Origin: Elstera sp043721315
Lineage (GTDB): Bacteria > Pseudomonadota > Alphaproteobacteria > Elsterales > Elsteraceae
NCBI GenBank assembly: GCA_043721315.1
Contig: JAYSQZ010000060.1
Coordinates: 1-7,003, forward strand
Length of the DNA: 7,003 nucleotides
Direction: 5' to 3'
This document shows, in pieces, positions 6,025 to 7,003 of the stretch; positions within the stretch are counted from its first letter, which is position 1, and every line of letters begins with the position of its first letter. The translations under genes and the position numbers were made by a program. Under the pieces are notes generated by a model. The model saw only the letters and a program-made list of their open reading frames with translations. It did no database searches and was not told the DNA's origin.

Positions 6025-6760
6025 AAGCCAGAACAACGTCGCCCGCCGGAATCTGTCGAATCCCGTCGGGGGTTTTAAGGCGTAAATGACCGTCGCTCCC
6101 CAAGCCGTCGAAGGTGCCGGTGAGCGGGGTTTCCGGCGTGATTCGCACCGTTAAGGGCGTGCCGATAGGGTAGGCTGCCGCCTGCCAGTCCGCCCGGATT
6201 GCAGCGAACCCCTCACGGCGCCACTGGCCCAAGGCTTCGGAGAGGCGCAAGAGAACGGCTTCCGTCGCCTCATCGCGATCAACAGGCCCGGTCGCGCGCG
6301 GCGGCAGGCTGGTGGCCGGATAGGGCGTATCGGTTGGCGCTACGCAAAGGTTGAGGCCGAGGCCCAAAACAGCCTGACGCCCGGCATAAGGTACTTCCAG
6401 CAGAAGGCCCGCGAGCTTGGCCCCATCGAGCAATAGATCATTCGGCCATTTCAGCCGAAGCCCCGCCCCCGGCGCAAGATCAGACACGGCACGCCACACG
6501 GCCAGCCCGGCAACGAAGGAAAGCTGCGCCGTTTGCGCCAGCGTCGCCGCCGGATCAATCAAAACCGAAAGATAGAGATTGCCGATAGGGCTGCGCCACG
6601 CCCGCCCCTGCCTGCCCCGGCCCGAGACCTGCTCCCGCGCCCGGATAACGAGACCCTCGCCCGCCCCGTCTAAAAGCGATTGCGTCGCCAGCTCCATCGT
6701 GCTGGCGACGCTCTCAAAGTCTTGCAGCCGCCAGCCGGTCGGCAGGGTTAAGCCTGACAG
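6023..6760 (-). CDS. birA: Biotin--[acetyl-CoA-carboxylase] ligase, monofunctional (no DNA-binding domain)
   Basis: This biotin protein ligase activates biotin to biotinyl-5'-AMP and transfers it to the carrier lysine of biotin enzymes such as acetyl-CoA and propionyl-CoA carboxylase. Numbered from the CTG at 6760 (245 aa), the catalytic domain shows S-T-M near residues 20-22, G-R-G-R-Q-G-R at 47-53 (adenylate-binding loop), K-W-P-N-D at 104-108 with the active-site lysine, A-G-L-L-L-E-V, and G-L-G-L-N at 133-137. A small C-terminal SH3-like domain ends the protein. The N-terminal helix-turn-helix of E. coli BirA is absent, so a repressor role is unlikely. The start is uncertain. The first ATG (6697) would remove the conserved Ser-Thr of the biotin site. 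The frame stays open upstream to a TGA at 6775-6773 but contains no ATG, GTG or TTG. CTG 6760 is preferred (GGGGG 5 nt upstream, 1 nt after the nuoN stop); CTG 6745 is an alternative. The gene ends 9 nt before coaX. Confidence 0.88.
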   Translation of the reverse strand: MSGLTLPTGWRLQDFESVASTMELATQSLLDGAGEGLVIRAREQVSGRGRQGRAWRSPIGNLYLSVLIDPAATLAQTAQLSFVAGLAVWRAVSDLAPGAGLRLKWPNDLLLDGAKLAGLLLEVPYAGRQAVLGLGLNLCVAPTDTPYPATSLPPRATGPVDRDEATEAVLLRLSEALGQWRREGFAAIRADWQAAAYPIGTPLTVRITPETPLTGTFDGLGSDGHLRLKTPDGIRQIPAGDVVLA

Positions 6761-6761
6761 A

Positions 6762-7003
6762 TCAACCCCCGATCACAAGCGCCGAAACGCGGGTGGCAAC
6801 CGTGATGATCGAGGCCGGGTAAATCCAAAACAGCATTGTCACCAAGCAGGTGCTGCCGGCAACCAGGGCCACGCCCGGCGTCATGCCATCAAAGCGCGCT
6901 GCCGGCTGATCGAAGTACATCACCTTAATCACGCGCAGATAATAGAAAGCGCCGACAACGCTCGCCAAAACCCCAATGATTGCTAGTGCGTAGAGATCGG
7001 CCT
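6762..7003 (-). CDS. nuoN: NADH-quinone oxidoreductase subunit N, C-terminal part (partial)
   Basis: The minus-strand frame is open from the right window edge to a TGA at 6764-6762 and encodes about 79 C-terminal residues. NuoN is one of the antiporter-like proton-pumping membrane subunits of respiratory complex I. The recognisable stretch is S-V-V-G-A-F-Y-Y-L-R-V-I-K-V-M-Y-F-D, a strongly conserved NuoN/ND2 C-terminal helix and loop. It is followed by a final hydrophobic segment, roughly A-L-V-A-G through I-Y-P, and a short tail. The gene continues beyond the window, so its start is not visible; a TTG at 6968 is internal rather than a start. Its stop is 1 nt before the preferred birA start, placing the birA-DUF1467 genes downstream of the nuo operon. 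Confidence 0.93.
   Translation of the reverse strand, partial: ADLYALAIIGVLASVVGAFYYLRVIKVMYFDQPAARFDGMTPGVALVAGSTCLVTMLFWIYPASIITVATRVSALVIGG
6766..6770 (-). promoter_or_regulatory. birA: Possible GGGGG ribosome-binding site for a CTG start of birA
   Basis: On the minus strand GGGGG lies in the last codons of nuoN, followed by TTGAT and CTG 6760. It can pair with the CCUCC anti-Shine-Dalgarno through one G-U wobble at a spacing of 5 nt. It is the only purine-rich site near the front of the birA frame apart from a weaker CAGG before CTG 6745. Its role is inferred from the lack of any canonical start codon there. Confidence 0.35.

Noticed and set aside
1..7003. Search for CRISPR arrays, tRNA/rRNA genes, insertion sequences and long tandem repeats
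   Set aside because: No regularly spaced repeats, transposase-like frames, terminal inverted repeats or tRNA-like cloverleaf sequences were found by eye.

Overview
The window looks like an ordinary chromosomal segment of an alphaproteobacterium, plausibly a Rhodospirillales-type genome. This rests on the gene content and order nuoN - birA - coaX - RNase J - methylmalonyl-CoA epimerase - DUF1467, which is a familiar alphaproteobacterial neighbourhood, and on a moderately high G+C content. The exact genus cannot be read from the sequence.

Left half (about 1-2781, + strand). The window opens with the last 22 codons of a protein resembling the C-terminus of PLP-dependent threonine/serine dehydratases. 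A gene-free leader of about 175 bases follows, carrying a 9-bp direct repeat and a 7-bp inverted repeat. Next is a YciB/septation protein A family membrane protein. After another 144-base gap comes a three-gene cluster: a single-domain STAS protein (RsbV/SpoIIAA-like anti-sigma factor antagonist), a GHKL ATPase (RsbW/SpoIIAB-like) with a long unassigned N-terminal region, and an exported coiled-coil protein of unknown function. The first two form the core of a partner-switching module. Neither a PP2C phosphatase nor a sigma factor is encoded in the window.

Right half (about 2848-7003, - strand, read right to left). This is a tight operon that appears to be the tail of the respiratory complex I (nuo) operon. 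It contains the C-terminus of NuoN, biotin protein ligase (birA), type III pantothenate kinase (coaX), ribonuclease J (rnj), methylmalonyl-CoA epimerase (mce) and a small DUF1467 membrane protein. Spacing is very close: 1 nt for nuoN/birA under the preferred start, 9 nt for birA/coaX, a 4-nt ATGA overlap for coaX/rnj, 30 nt for rnj/mce, and a 4-nt ATGA overlap for mce/DUF1467. The products touch energy metabolism, biotin attachment, CoA synthesis, RNA turnover and propionyl-CoA breakdown. The biotin and methylmalonyl-CoA steps could meet at biotin-dependent propionyl-CoA carboxylase, although that enzyme is not in the window.

The two halves converge at about 2782-2847 without an obvious intrinsic terminator. 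I see no RNA gene, insertion sequence, CRISPR array or clearly novel system. The most useful second looks are the missing canonical start codon of birA, the orphan STAS/ATPase pair with its A+T-rich STAS gene and extended ATPase N-terminus, and the unassigned exported coiled-coil protein beside them.
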